Source of the DNA: JAFGJQ01 sp964495075
Lineage (GTDB): Bacteria; Planctomycetota; Phycisphaerae; UBA1845
NCBI GenBank assembly: GCA_964495075.1
Contig: CAZBUJ010000003.1
Location: 1 to 64,000, forward strand
Length of the DNA: 64,000 bases
Direction of reading: 5' to 3'
In this document: in pieces, positions 8,642-17,341 of the stretch
Position numbering within the stretch: position 1 is the first letter of the stretch
Layout of the letters: each line of letters begins with the position of its first letter
Made by a program: the position numbers and the translations under genes
Notes under the pieces: model-generated
What the model was told of the DNA's origin: nothing
Seen by the model: the letters and a program-made list of their open reading frames with translations, nothing else
The model's database searches: none

Positions 8642-11600
8642 GTGAAATCACTCCCGCGATTAAGCGTCGAGAATCCGATCCTGGTGAACCTGATCATGTT
8701 CGCCATCATCGTGGGTGGGGTGTACAGCGCGTACACGCTGGTGCGGGAGATGTTTCCCGAGTTCTCGCCGAACCAGGTGATGATTGCCACGCCGTACCCT
8801 GGAGCCTCGCCGGCCGAGGTGGAAAAAGGCATCGCCATCAAGATCGAGGAGCAGATCAAGGACATCGAAGGCGTCGAGCGGATGCTCACCACGCTCCACG
8901 AGGGCTCCAGCTCGATCCTGATCGAGTTGCGAAGCGACTTCGACGAGCTCGACCAGGCGGTCACCGACGCCCGTGACGCGGTGGACTCGATTCCGCGAGA
9001 CGACTTCCCGGAGGAAGCGGAAGAGACGATCGTGCGCCGGTTCGAGCCGAAGCTGCCGGTGATCTCGGCCACGATTTTCGGCGCGGTCGGCGACAAGGCG
9101 CTGAAGGAGCTTGGGCTGCGGCTCCGTGATGATCTGCTGGCCCTGCCGGAGGTGACGGACGTCGAGGTGAGCGGGACGCGGCTGGACGAAATCTCGGTCG
9201 AAGTCCGGCCGGACCGCCTGATCAAGCACAGCCTGTCGTTCATGGAGATAGCGGAGGCGATCCGTCGCGGCAACCTCGACGTTCCGGGCGGGCAGGTCAA
9301 GACCGCCGACGGGAACGTGGCCGTCCGCACGCTGGGCGAGTCGGACGACGCGGAGGTGATCGCGGACATCGTGGTGCGGAGTGACCCGACGGGCCGCGTG
9401 ATTCGGGTGGGTGACGTGGCCGACGTGGTCGACGGGTTTGAAGACGCGGACATCCTCGGCCGGTTCAACGGCAAGCCCGCGGTCAGCGTGACGGTATACA
9501 AGACGGCGGACCAGGACGCGATCGTGATCTCGGAGATGGTGCGGGCCCTGGTCGCGGGCAAGCAGCGGCTGCCCATCCAGACGCAGGGGTTCGAGGACGG
9601 CTACAAGCTCTCCGGGCCGATCGAGAAGATCTACGAGGACGCCTGGGCGGACCCGTACACGGACCTCTTCGGACAGGTCGAGGTCCAGACGCACACGAAC
9701 CTGGCCCGGTTCATCGAAGGCCGGCTGGACCTGCTGCGCCGCAACGGCACCTGGGGACTGACCCTGGTGTTCCTGTCCCTGCTCGCCCTGCTGAACTGGC
9801 GCATCGCGTTCTGGGTCATGATCGGCCTGCTGCTGGCGATTCTCGGCACGTTGATGGCGATGAAGGTGGCCGGTCTGACGCTGAACCTGATCAGCATGTT
9901 CGGTCTGATCGTCGTGCTGGGTCTGCTGGTCGACGACGCGATCATCGTGGCGGAACACGTGTACAGCCACGTCGAGGAGGGCGTGTCACCGCGCGACGCG
10001 GCGATCATCGGCACGGAGGCGGTGACGAAACCGGTGACGATCGCGATCGCGACCACGATCGTGGCCTTCGCCCCGCTGCTGTTCATCGAGGGTCGGATCG
10101 GCGCGTTCATGGGCGTGTTGCCGTGGATCGTGATGTGCGCGTTGACCATCTCGCTGTTCGAGGCGTTGACGATCCTGCCGTCGCACCTGGCGGAGTGGCT
10201 CAGGCCATTCGAGCCCGCCACGGCGGACAAGCGGGCCGCGGCGGCGGGCCCGCTGCGGCGGATCAACCTTCGGCTGCGGGCGATCCAGCAGCATTTGCTG
10301 AAGGACATCCTGATCGCGCGGTACGAACGGTTCCTCCGGCTGGCGGTATCGTATCGGTACGTGACGATGACGGCGTCCATCGCGTGCCTGATCGTGGCCG
10401 TGGGCGTGGTGAGCAGCCGGCACGTTCCGTTCGTCTTTTTGCAGAAGATGGATTCCGAGACGTTGATCGCACAACTGAAGATGCCCGTCGGCACGCCGAT
10501 CGAACGGACGGACGCGGCGATTCGGGTCGTGGAAGAGGCCGCGATGAACGTGCCGGAGTTGAGCACCCTGTACACGCTGGTCGGCGGACAGGTGGACATG
10601 CGGGAAGGCACGGCCAGTGCCAGCAGCCATCTCGGCCAGTGCATCATGGAACTCAAGCCGATCGAAGTCCGCGAGCGGAACAGCGAGGAGATCCTTCGCG
10701 AGTTGCGGGCCACCACCGGCGAGTTGCCGGGCGTCAACTCGCTCCAGTTCGAGGGCATGCAGGGCGGCCCGGGGGGCAAGGCGATCGAGATCGAGATCAG
10801 CGGCGAGCGGGTGGAGAGCCTGCTGGCGGTCAGCGAGTACCTCAAGAAACGGCTTCGCGAGTTCGCGGGCGTGTACGACATCACGGATGACTTCGACGCG
10901 GGGCGCCGCGAGGCGCAGATTGAACTGCTGGACTCCGCCCGGGCGTTGGGCCTGACGACCGAACTGCTGGCCACGCAGGTGCGGGCCGCCTTCTACGGGC
11001 TCGAGGCCCGCAAGGTGCAGCGTGCCCGCGAGGACGTGAAGATCATGGTCCGGTACCCGGAGTCGGCCCGCCGACAGGTGTACGACCTCGAGTCCATGTG
11101 GATCGCCACCCCGAGCGGCACGCTGGTTCCGTTCACTGAAGTGGCCCGGATGACGGAGGGGGAAGGGTACGCCACCATCAGGCGAAAGGACCAGAAGCGG
11201 ACGGTGACCTTGCAGGCGGACGTCGACGACACCGTGGCCGCCGCACCGGAGATCGTGGCGCAGTTGCAGCCCGACTTTGCCGCCCTGCAGGAACAGTATC
11301 CGGGCATCACCTTCGACCTGGCCGGACGGCAGCGGGAGTTGCGCAAGTCGTTCGGGTCGCTGTGGAAGGACTTCATCGTGGCGATCCTGATGATCTACGT
11401 GTTGCTGGCCGGCCTGTTCAAGAGCTACGTGCAGCCGCTCATCGTGATGACGGCCATTCCGTTCGGCCTGGTCGGTGCCGTGGCGGGTCACTATGTGATG
11501 GGCTATCCGCTCACGATTCTGTCGGTCATCGGGCTGGTGGCGTTGACGGGGATCGTGGTGAACGATTCGCTGATCCTGGTGGATTTCATCAATCGCCGGA

Positions 11601-11914
11601 TCAAGGAAGGGGTGGACGTGTTCGAGGCGGTGATCGCGGGCGGCCGGGTCCGGATCCGCGCCATTCTGCTCACGTCGATCACCACGATCCTGGGGCTCGC
11701 CCCCCTGCTGGCGGAGACATCGTTTCAGGCGCGGTTCCTGATTCCGATGGGGATTTCGATCGCGTTCGGGCTCGCCTTCGCGACGATCCTGACACTGGTC
11801 GTGGTGCCGTCGCTGTACATGATCGTCTACGACGTGCGGCGCGGTCTGGCGGCCATGCGGGGGGTCGTTCCGCCAATCGGTCCCGGCACGAGGGCAAGGA
11901 TTACCGATTCCTAA
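8642..11914 (+). CDS. RND family efflux permease subunit
   Basis: The 1090-aa product has the length and twelve-segment pattern of a resistance-nodulation-division transporter. An N-terminal membrane segment (LVNLIMFAIIVGGVYSAYT) precedes the porter sequence TPYPGASPAEVEKGIAIKIEE, and the TM4 proton-relay Asp pair is visible in GLLVDDAIIVAEH. The second half repeats the pattern (GLVALTGIVVNDSLILVDF). I prefer the GTG at 8642 over a TTG five codons upstream, because GAGGGA is suitably spaced before the GTG. No membrane-fusion or outer-membrane partner is encoded nearby, so its partners and substrate are unknown. The last codons and stop lie in a heptad repeat. Confidence 0.93.
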   Translation: MKSLPRLSVENPILVNLIMFAIIVGGVYSAYTLVREMFPEFSPNQVMIATPYPGASPAEVEKGIAIKIEEQIKDIEGVERMLTTLHEGSSSILIELRSDFDELDQAVTDARDAVDSIPRDDFPEEAEETIVRRFEPKLPVISATIFGAVGDKALKELGLRLRDDLLALPEVTDVEVSGTRLDEISVEVRPDRLIKHSLSFMEIAEAIRRGNLDVPGGQVKTADGNVAVRTLGESDDAEVIADIVVRSDPTGRVIRVGDVADVVDGFEDADILGRFNGKPAVSVTVYKTADQDAIVISEMVRALVAGKQRLPIQTQGFEDGYKLSGPIEKIYEDAWADPYTDLFGQVEVQTHTNLARFIEGRLDLLRRNGTWGLTLVFLSLLALLNWRIAFWVMIGLLLAILGTLMAMKVAGLTLNLISMFGLIVVLGLLVDDAIIVAEHVYSHVEEGVSPRDAAIIGTEAVTKPVTIAIATTIVAFAPLLFIEGRIGAFMGVLPWIVMCALTISLFEALTILPSHLAEWLRPFEPATADKRAAAAGPLRRINLRLRAIQQHLLKDILIARYERFLRLAVSYRYVTMTASIACLIVAVGVVSSRHVPFVFLQKMDSETLIAQLKMPVGTPIERTDAAIRVVEEAAMNVPELSTLYTLVGGQVDMREGTASASSHLGQCIMELKPIEVRERNSEEILRELRATTGELPGVNSLQFEGMQGGPGGKAIEIEISGERVESLLAVSEYLKKRLREFAGVYDITDDFDAGRREAQIELLDSARALGLTTELLATQVRAAFYGLEARKVQRAREDVKIMVRYPESARRQVYDLESMWIATPSGTLVPFTEVARMTEGEGYATIRRKDQKRTVTLQADVDDTVAAAPEIVAQLQPDFAALQEQYPGITFDLAGRQRELRKSFGSLWKDFIVAILMIYVLLAGLFKSYVQPLIVMTAIPFGLVGAVAGHYVMGYPLTILSVIGLVALTGIVVNDSLILVDFINRRIKEGVDVFEAVIAGGRVRIRAILLTSITTILGLAPLLAETSFQARFLIPMGISIAFGLAFATILTLVVVPSLYMIVYDVRRGLAAMRGVVPPIGPGTRARITDS

Positions 11915-11927
11915 TTGCCAATTCGAA
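11900..11927. repeat. Heptanucleotide array covering the end of the RND gene
   Basis: In-phase units read ATTACCG, ATTCCTA, ATTGCCA, ATTCGAA. The RND stop codon TAA (11912-11914) falls inside the array, so the array encodes the last residues Ile-Thr-Asp-Ser and supplies the stop. Confidence 0.75.
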
Positions 11928-11934
11928 GCGCCGC

Positions 11935-14900
11935 CTACTCGCGCACCTGCTGATAACCTCCGAAGTCGAACACGTCCACGTCCCCGTCGTCGTCGAAGTC
12001 GGCGAGGCGGCAGATGTCGCCGCACTCGATTCCTTCCTGGGTGGGGCCGTCGAGGCACGATTCGAGGATGACGTAGTCCACCAGGTCGATCTGCCCGTCG
12101 CCGTTGAGATCGCCCTTGGTGGCGTGCGGCGGCAGCGCGGCCAGGCAGACGTGGACGTCACACAAGTTCCCCGCGCAGTCGGCAATCAGCACGGTGCCCA
12201 CGCCGTCCACGCGGGGATTCGTCAGCTCCACCGCGTAGCGGACGATGGCGTCGCCCGCTTCGAACGCGTCCACGCGCAGCGTCAGGTTCACCGCATCGTC
12301 GAGCAGCTCGATCGAGCAGACGCCCTGATCGAAGAACGCGGAGTCCTCCACCCGGCCGTCGTAGCGCGGCGGGAAGGTCATCGACTCTATGGTCAGCGAC
12401 CAGTTGTCGAACGTGCCCACGCTATAGACCGCGTCGTCGACCGCCCGGAGCGTATACGTCCCCGCGGCCGGGTTGCCGTCGAGCTGGGACAGCATGGCGG
12501 GCGGCTCCGGCTGGTACGATCCGGTGAACGGGGCGCTGCCCGCGGTGATGGGCTCGGCGGCTTCGTCGTCCAGCGTGGTGTCCGTGAAATTGTTGCCGGT
12601 CGAGCCGACGTCGCTGAATAGCGTCAGGAAGGTCGGGCTGGTCAGGGTCAGGTCAACGTCCTGGTCCATCGGGTGCGTAATGTTGACGGTGATGTCGACG
12701 TCGCTGATCCGATCGACGTGGGGCACGACGATGCTGGAGCTGACACCGGCCGGGTTGTCGTCCGGGATCTGGGCCGGCAGCTCCTCGCCGCTGAGGTACC
12801 GCCGGGTGCGGCGGATGGAACCGGTGCAGTCGGGGGCCGAGGCGTCGATCCACACGAGCCGGTGCCGGCGGTAGCCGGTGACATCGGTGACGCGGACGTA
12901 GCCGCGGCCGTTCTGGTCCGGGTCGACGAGCCCGATGACGAAATCTACAGCCGTGGCCCCGGCGGGCGGATCGGGCGTGACAGACACGATCTCCAGGTTG
13001 TTGGCGAACGGGGCAAGTTCGACCGAGGCGATTCCACTGTCGCCCGGTTGGTCGTCGGTGGCCGTGCCCTCGAACTCGAACGTGATGCCATTGACGGCGC
13101 CCGTCACCGCGGGCGGTGACTGATCGGCCGCCGCGGGTGCCAAGTCGACCGGCACCTCGGTGGTATTGCCCCCGCAGTCGGTGATCTCGAGCGTACCACT
13201 TCCCGGCTGTTCCGGATCGACGAGCGTCACGACGTAGTCGACTTCCTCGTCGAGCGGTTCGAAGTCCGCCTCCACGGTGAGGTTGGTGGCGCCGGCGTCC
13301 AGCTCGATGGCGCAGATGCCGGACTCGGGGAACGGCTCGGAGGCGGTGCCGGCGTAGCGTTCCGCGGCACCGGGTGAGACGACCGTCGCCCGCCAACGCC
13401 GCAGGATCGAACGGACCGAGGTGGAGGGACGATCGCGGAAATCGCCGGCCATCAGGTCCCACCGGCCGCCCGTGTCGAACCCGTCGAACACGAACAGCAT
13501 GTTGTCCCGGTCGTCATCGTCGATGCCGTCGCCGATGACCTTGCCGCGACCGTCGGGCTGGTGCGGACCGATGAACTCGATCGACCCCAAGGCGGGTTCG
13601 AGATGGGCATCGTCCTCCACCGGGGCGTCGTCGGTCAGGGCGATTTCAAGGTTGTCCTTGGTGAGCCCGACGCCGCCCCGCTCTTCCATGCCGACGCGGT
13701 TGATGAGCGACGCGAACTCGCCGTCGTGGGTGAGCGTCGAGGCCAGGCGGCCGACGTCGCGGGTGTTGATCGTCAGGTCGACGAGAACCCGGCCGACGGT
13801 CACCGCGTCCGGCACGGTGATGCTCGATATCACGCCGTCGGGGTCCGACGTCGGCAGTTCGGCCTGCACTTCGGCGCCGAATACAAGGTCCCGGGTGGCG
13901 TCGCCGGCGTTGGACGGTGGCGTGTCGTCGGGGAGCCCGACCAGGCTGACCGCCGTTTCGCAGGTGTTGTCAGAAATATCCGTCACGACGACGGTGCCGG
14001 TGCCGGCCCGCGACGGGTCAATCAACGTCACCGTGTACGCGACCTCCGGGTCGCCCGGCGTGAAGTCGTCCGGCATATTCAAAATCACGTTGTCGGCATC
14101 GACGAGTTCGACTGACGCCAGTCCGCCGGGGTCACTGGCTGTCCCTTCGAACACCTCGGGGTTGGGGAACCCGGCGTCGAGCCGCATGGACCACCGCACC
14201 AGACGGCTCCCGCCGCTTGAGGTGGACGAGGCGTCGACGACGTTGAGCGTCCAGATACCCTGCGCGGCTTCCCCGTTGAACTGAGCAAGGCCGCCCGGAT
14301 CGTCCGGCAGCCAGATGCCGGTATAGGGCTCGTCACTCGAGAAGATGCTCATCATCTCCTCGCCGTCGTCGTCGAAGGTGGCCTCGGTCATGTTGTAGGC
14401 GAAGCTGCTGCCGCGACCGCTGACAACGTCGACCCGGGTGCCGGCCGGGCTGATGAGCGAAACGCCCAGGTCCGGTACGCGTGACGTTTCGCAGGTGACC
14501 GTCACCGTCACCTTGCCCACCACGCCCGACTCCTGCACTTCGATTTCGCTGTCGATCCCCGGGCCGTCGGGCTGGTTGTCCGGCACGTGAATGGGCTCGT
14601 GTCTACTGCGGAACACGCGGTCGCCCGGAACGACCACCGCCCCGCCGCAGTCGGGTGCGCCGGCATCGATCTCGATGGCCGCGCACGTCGTGTTACCTCC
14701 GCAATCGGTGATGACGACCTTGCCGGCCCCGCTCTGCTGGGGGTCGAGCAGCCCGATGTCGAACGTCACCGTCGGGTCGCCGGGCGTCAGCGACAGGCCG
14801 CGGATCTCGAGGTTGACGGTGTCCGCCGCAAGCGAGACGTCGCAGATTCCGCTGTCGCCGGCCTGAACGTCGGACGCTTCGACGGCGACGGTGTCGGTCC

Positions 14901-16806
14901 CGAAATCGGGCGTGATGCTGTCGATCACGGGATCCACGTCTTCGGCCGGATCGGGCGTCACGTTGTTGCGGAACACGGCGAGTTCATAGGTTCGACCGGG
15001 GCCGAAGTCGGTCGGCTCGCTGCCCGTCACGCGAACCGTGTAGGTGCCGCTCAGCGGCGCGATGAGGACAAGCGCCTCGGCGGGATAGTCCGGGACCTGG
15101 TCGGGATCGACCGCGTTGACGTCATCGTGATCTTCGATCAACACGTCACCGTCCGGATCGAGCACGTGCAACGCCGCATCGAGCGCGTCGGGATCGTCCG
15201 CGTCATCTCCCCCGCTGTCGCGTTCGGGATCGCCGTCAAGGGCGATGTAGACCCAATCCCCGGCGGTCGCGTCGAACACGAAATAGTCAGCGTCGTCCTC
15301 GACCAGGATCGTACCGGCGTAGAACTCCTTCACCCCGCCGTCGGCGAAGCCGGGCGTGTCGTTGGGCTCGCACTCTGGCGTCGGCCGCCGGCCGGGCGGC
15401 TGGAGCCCGTAGTGGAGTCGGTAGCGGGCGAAGGTGCGGTTGGTCCCGGCGGTGTCGGCCTTCAGATAGTACGTGCCGTCGGTGAACAGCCTCGCCCCCG
15501 CGATGGTCGACGAGAAGGCCGAGCTTCGCCAAGTGACGGTGGGGATCGGCGAATCGGAGCCTTCGCCGTCGTCGTCGTCGAACTCGATCATCGTGGTCCC
15601 GTCACCGGCGAACAGGCGCAGTTCGGAATCGATCGCGCTGAGGGCAGCGTTGCCGTTATTGACGAAGGCGTAGAGTTTGGTGCCCGCGTCCGCCATGACC
15701 GACCAGTAGTCTTCGTCCGCCCCGCCGACGATCTGGCCACCGACGGCCCCGGCCGACACCGGTGAGGCATCGACCGCGTCATCGTTGGGTTCGACTTCGG
15801 TCACGTCGTAGCCGGCCGCGAGATCCACCAGCAGCGCGTACTTCGCGTCGGGCACGCTGAGGGTGGCCGCATCGACATAAACGTAATAGGTCGTGTCGTA
15901 GTCCAGGGTAACGACCACGGTCTCGGCCTGGCGGACGGTGCTCGAGGTATGGCTGGCCGCGCCGAGGCAGCCGGGCGGGAAGAACGGCGGGCAGGAATCG
16001 GCGACGTAGAGGAAGCCGTCCCACGCCGCGCCGCCGGGGACGAGCGTGAACACATAGTCGCCGGCGTCGGACGGATCGGGCCCGGTCGTAAACGCGTACA
16101 CGTGGTCGACGCCGGGCAGGAACGTCCCGAATGGGTCGGCCACGTCGCAGCGGCCGGTGCCTTCCACGAACGTGAAGTCGTCGACCGCGCCCGTCAACGT
16201 ACCGACCACGGCGGTCGGGAGCGCGGCGGAGATCATCGCCGAGCCGGTGCAATCCTCGGCCGACGCTGTCGGGGCATCCGCCACCACGAGCGTGAACTCG
16301 AATTCCTGCCCCCGCGGCACCGATTCGGTGCTATCAACGACGATCTCATATTCCGTGCCCGCGGAGAGCGATGCGATTACCGTGTCGGATACACCGCGGC
16401 CGTTCTCGTCCGCGCCGGCCACGAATGTCCCGGTGCCGGCCTCGCGGACGTAAACGCACAGGTTCGGCACGGGAACGGTCCCGCCGGAACTGGCGTACAC
16501 CGGCACCTCGATCCACGGGATCATGACGATCCAGACGTCACCGTCGGCGGCCGGCGTGAATGTGTAAAAGACGTCCGGGCCGGGGACGGCCTCGAGACCG
16601 CCGAGTGTCGTGGTGTCAATGGTGTTGTCGCCATTGACGTTGGACCCGGTGACGACGACCGGCAGCGGGCCTACCGGCTGCGCGGTGTCGGGCGTGTCGT
16701 TGGCCGGCGGAGGGAAGGCGGCGTCGGCGACGCCCGCCACGTTCAGTGCGACAAGGATCGCGGAAAGCACGCCGGCAAGGTGCAGGCGGTGAACTTGCCT
16801 CGACAT
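11935..16806 (-). CDS. Giant secreted protein with PPC-like, P-type (proprotein convertase-like) and dockerin-like domains
   Basis: The 1623-aa product starts with a signal peptide (hydrophobic core LAGVLSAILVALNVAGVADA). Residues ~30-600 hold several acidic beta-rich PPC-like units. Three P/proprotein-convertase-like domains follow near 730-880, 970-1140 and 1330-1480, each opening with the pattern of an IP/VPD..P.G..S.I.V sequence and containing D-L-T-L-x-S-P or similar. Between them are repeated units around 'EL.D...NL' and 'V.ITDCGGNT'. The C-terminus (from ~1563) has two dockerin-like EF-hand loops, DLNGDGQIDLVDY and DFDDDGDVDVFDF. No catalytic domain is visible. It is divergent from the S8 protease gene, about 535 bases apart. 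Likely role is cell-surface binding or matrix; function unknown. Confidence 0.85.
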   Translation of the reverse strand: MSRQVHRLHLAGVLSAILVALNVAGVADAAFPPPANDTPDTAQPVGPLPVVVTGSNVNGDNTIDTTTLGGLEAVPGPDVFYTFTPAADGDVWIVMIPWIEVPVYASSGGTVPVPNLCVYVREAGTGTFVAGADENGRGVSDTVIASLSAGTEYEIVVDSTESVPRGQEFEFTLVVADAPTASAEDCTGSAMISAALPTAVVGTLTGAVDDFTFVEGTGRCDVADPFGTFLPGVDHVYAFTTGPDPSDAGDYVFTLVPGGAAWDGFLYVADSCPPFFPPGCLGAASHTSSTVRQAETVVVTLDYDTTYYVYVDAATLSVPDAKYALLVDLAAGYDVTEVEPNDDAVDASPVSAGAVGGQIVGGADEDYWSVMADAGTKLYAFVNNGNAALSAIDSELRLFAGDGTTMIEFDDDDGEGSDSPIPTVTWRSSAFSSTIAGARLFTDGTYYLKADTAGTNRTFARYRLHYGLQPPGRRPTPECEPNDTPGFADGGVKEFYAGTILVEDDADYFVFDATAGDWVYIALDGDPERDSGGDDADDPDALDAALHVLDPDGDVLIEDHDDVNAVDPDQVPDYPAEALVLIAPLSGTYTVRVTGSEPTDFGPGRTYELAVFRNNVTPDPAEDVDPVIDSITPDFGTDTVAVEASDVQAGDSGICDVSLAADTVNLEIRGLSLTPGDPTVTFDIGLLDPQQSGAGKVVITDCGGNTTCAAIEIDAGAPDCGGAVVVPGDRVFRSRHEPIHVPDNQPDGPGIDSEIEVQESGVVGKVTVTVTCETSRVPDLGVSLISPAGTRVDVVSGRGSSFAYNMTEATFDDDGEEMMSIFSSDEPYTGIWLPDDPGGLAQFNGEAAQGIWTLNVVDASSTSSGGSRLVRWSMRLDAGFPNPEVFEGTASDPGGLASVELVDADNVILNMPDDFTPGDPEVAYTVTLIDPSRAGTGTVVVTDISDNTCETAVSLVGLPDDTPPSNAGDATRDLVFGAEVQAELPTSDPDGVISSITVPDAVTVGRVLVDLTINTRDVGRLASTLTHDGEFASLINRVGMEERGGVGLTKDNLEIALTDDAPVEDDAHLEPALGSIEFIGPHQPDGRGKVIGDGIDDDDRDNMLFVFDGFDTGGRWDLMAGDFRDRPSTSVRSILRRWRATVVSPGAAERYAGTASEPFPESGICAIELDAGATNLTVEADFEPLDEEVDYVVTLVDPEQPGSGTLEITDCGGNTTEVPVDLAPAAADQSPPAVTGAVNGITFEFEGTATDDQPGDSGIASVELAPFANNLEIVSVTPDPPAGATAVDFVIGLVDPDQNGRGYVRVTDVTGYRRHRLVWIDASAPDCTGSIRRTRRYLSGEELPAQIPDDNPAGVSSSIVVPHVDRISDVDITVNITHPMDQDVDLTLTSPTFLTLFSDVGSTGNNFTDTTLDDEAAEPITAGSAPFTGSYQPEPPAMLSQLDGNPAAGTYTLRAVDDAVYSVGTFDNWSLTIESMTFPPRYDGRVEDSAFFDQGVCSIELLDDAVNLTLRVDAFEAGDAIVRYAVELTNPRVDGVGTVLIADCAGNLCDVHVCLAALPPHATKGDLNGDGQIDLVDYVILESCLDGPTQEGIECGDICRLADFDDDGDVDVFDFGGYQQVRE

Positions 16807-17341
16807 GGCTGGTGCTCCTTTCCATCAGCGGATTTGTCAATCGATGACATCGAGAGGCGCCGCATCCCAGCCCGACGGATCCCGGTTCGCTTCTCCACCC
16901 CCGTGCGACGGATCAAGACAGCGTTCCGCACGGGTGTTTGCGTGTCGCTTCCCCGGCCAACCCGGCGCCGCTGCGTACAAGTAGATCAGAATCGCAGCAC
17001 CAAGTCAACGCGGCGTGCAGGGTGTCACTGTTGTGCGCCCGAAGCGCGGTTCTGCAATGCCACTTTAGATTCGGGGCGACACGGCGCGGTGATGCGTATG
17101 GCCGGGGGGCGTGGCGTGTTGGCCCCGGGTTGCAGCGGAATGGCGCGGTCGGTACACTGAAGGCGTCGGTCGGGAAAGAACGTCGTTGATTGCCTGTCAC
17201 GGTAGCGCTGGGACCCATGCCCGCCCTGCGCGGTCCGCGGTGCAATCCCTCGGCGATTCGAGGTATGGATAGCGCGTAAGCGATGAACGGAGTGAGGCCA
17301 CCCTCCGGCAGCCGTGGCGTGGCCAAGGGAGTACAGGTCAG
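16807..17341. other. Shared upstream region of two divergent giant secreted-protein genes
   Basis: These 535 bases separate the start codons of the 1623-aa and 1745-aa proteins. AGGAGC lies upstream of the minus-strand start (around 16813-16818), consistent with a ribosome site. I see no convincing reading frame, no tRNA, and no match to a c-di-GMP or other riboswitch pattern that I know. Promoters for both genes must lie here. Confidence 0.5.

Noticed and set aside
8642..11914. A complete tripartite efflux system around the RND permease.
   Set aside because: Neighbouring genes are a methionine sulfoxide reductase and a secreted P-domain protein; no membrane-fusion or outer-membrane channel gene is present in the window.
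17170..17341. Possible riboswitch upstream of the S8 protease (CTCCGGCAGCCG with possible stems).
   Set aside because: The conserved core of c-di-GMP, cobalamin, TPP, SAM or other classes that I know could not be laid on it, and the stems are short.
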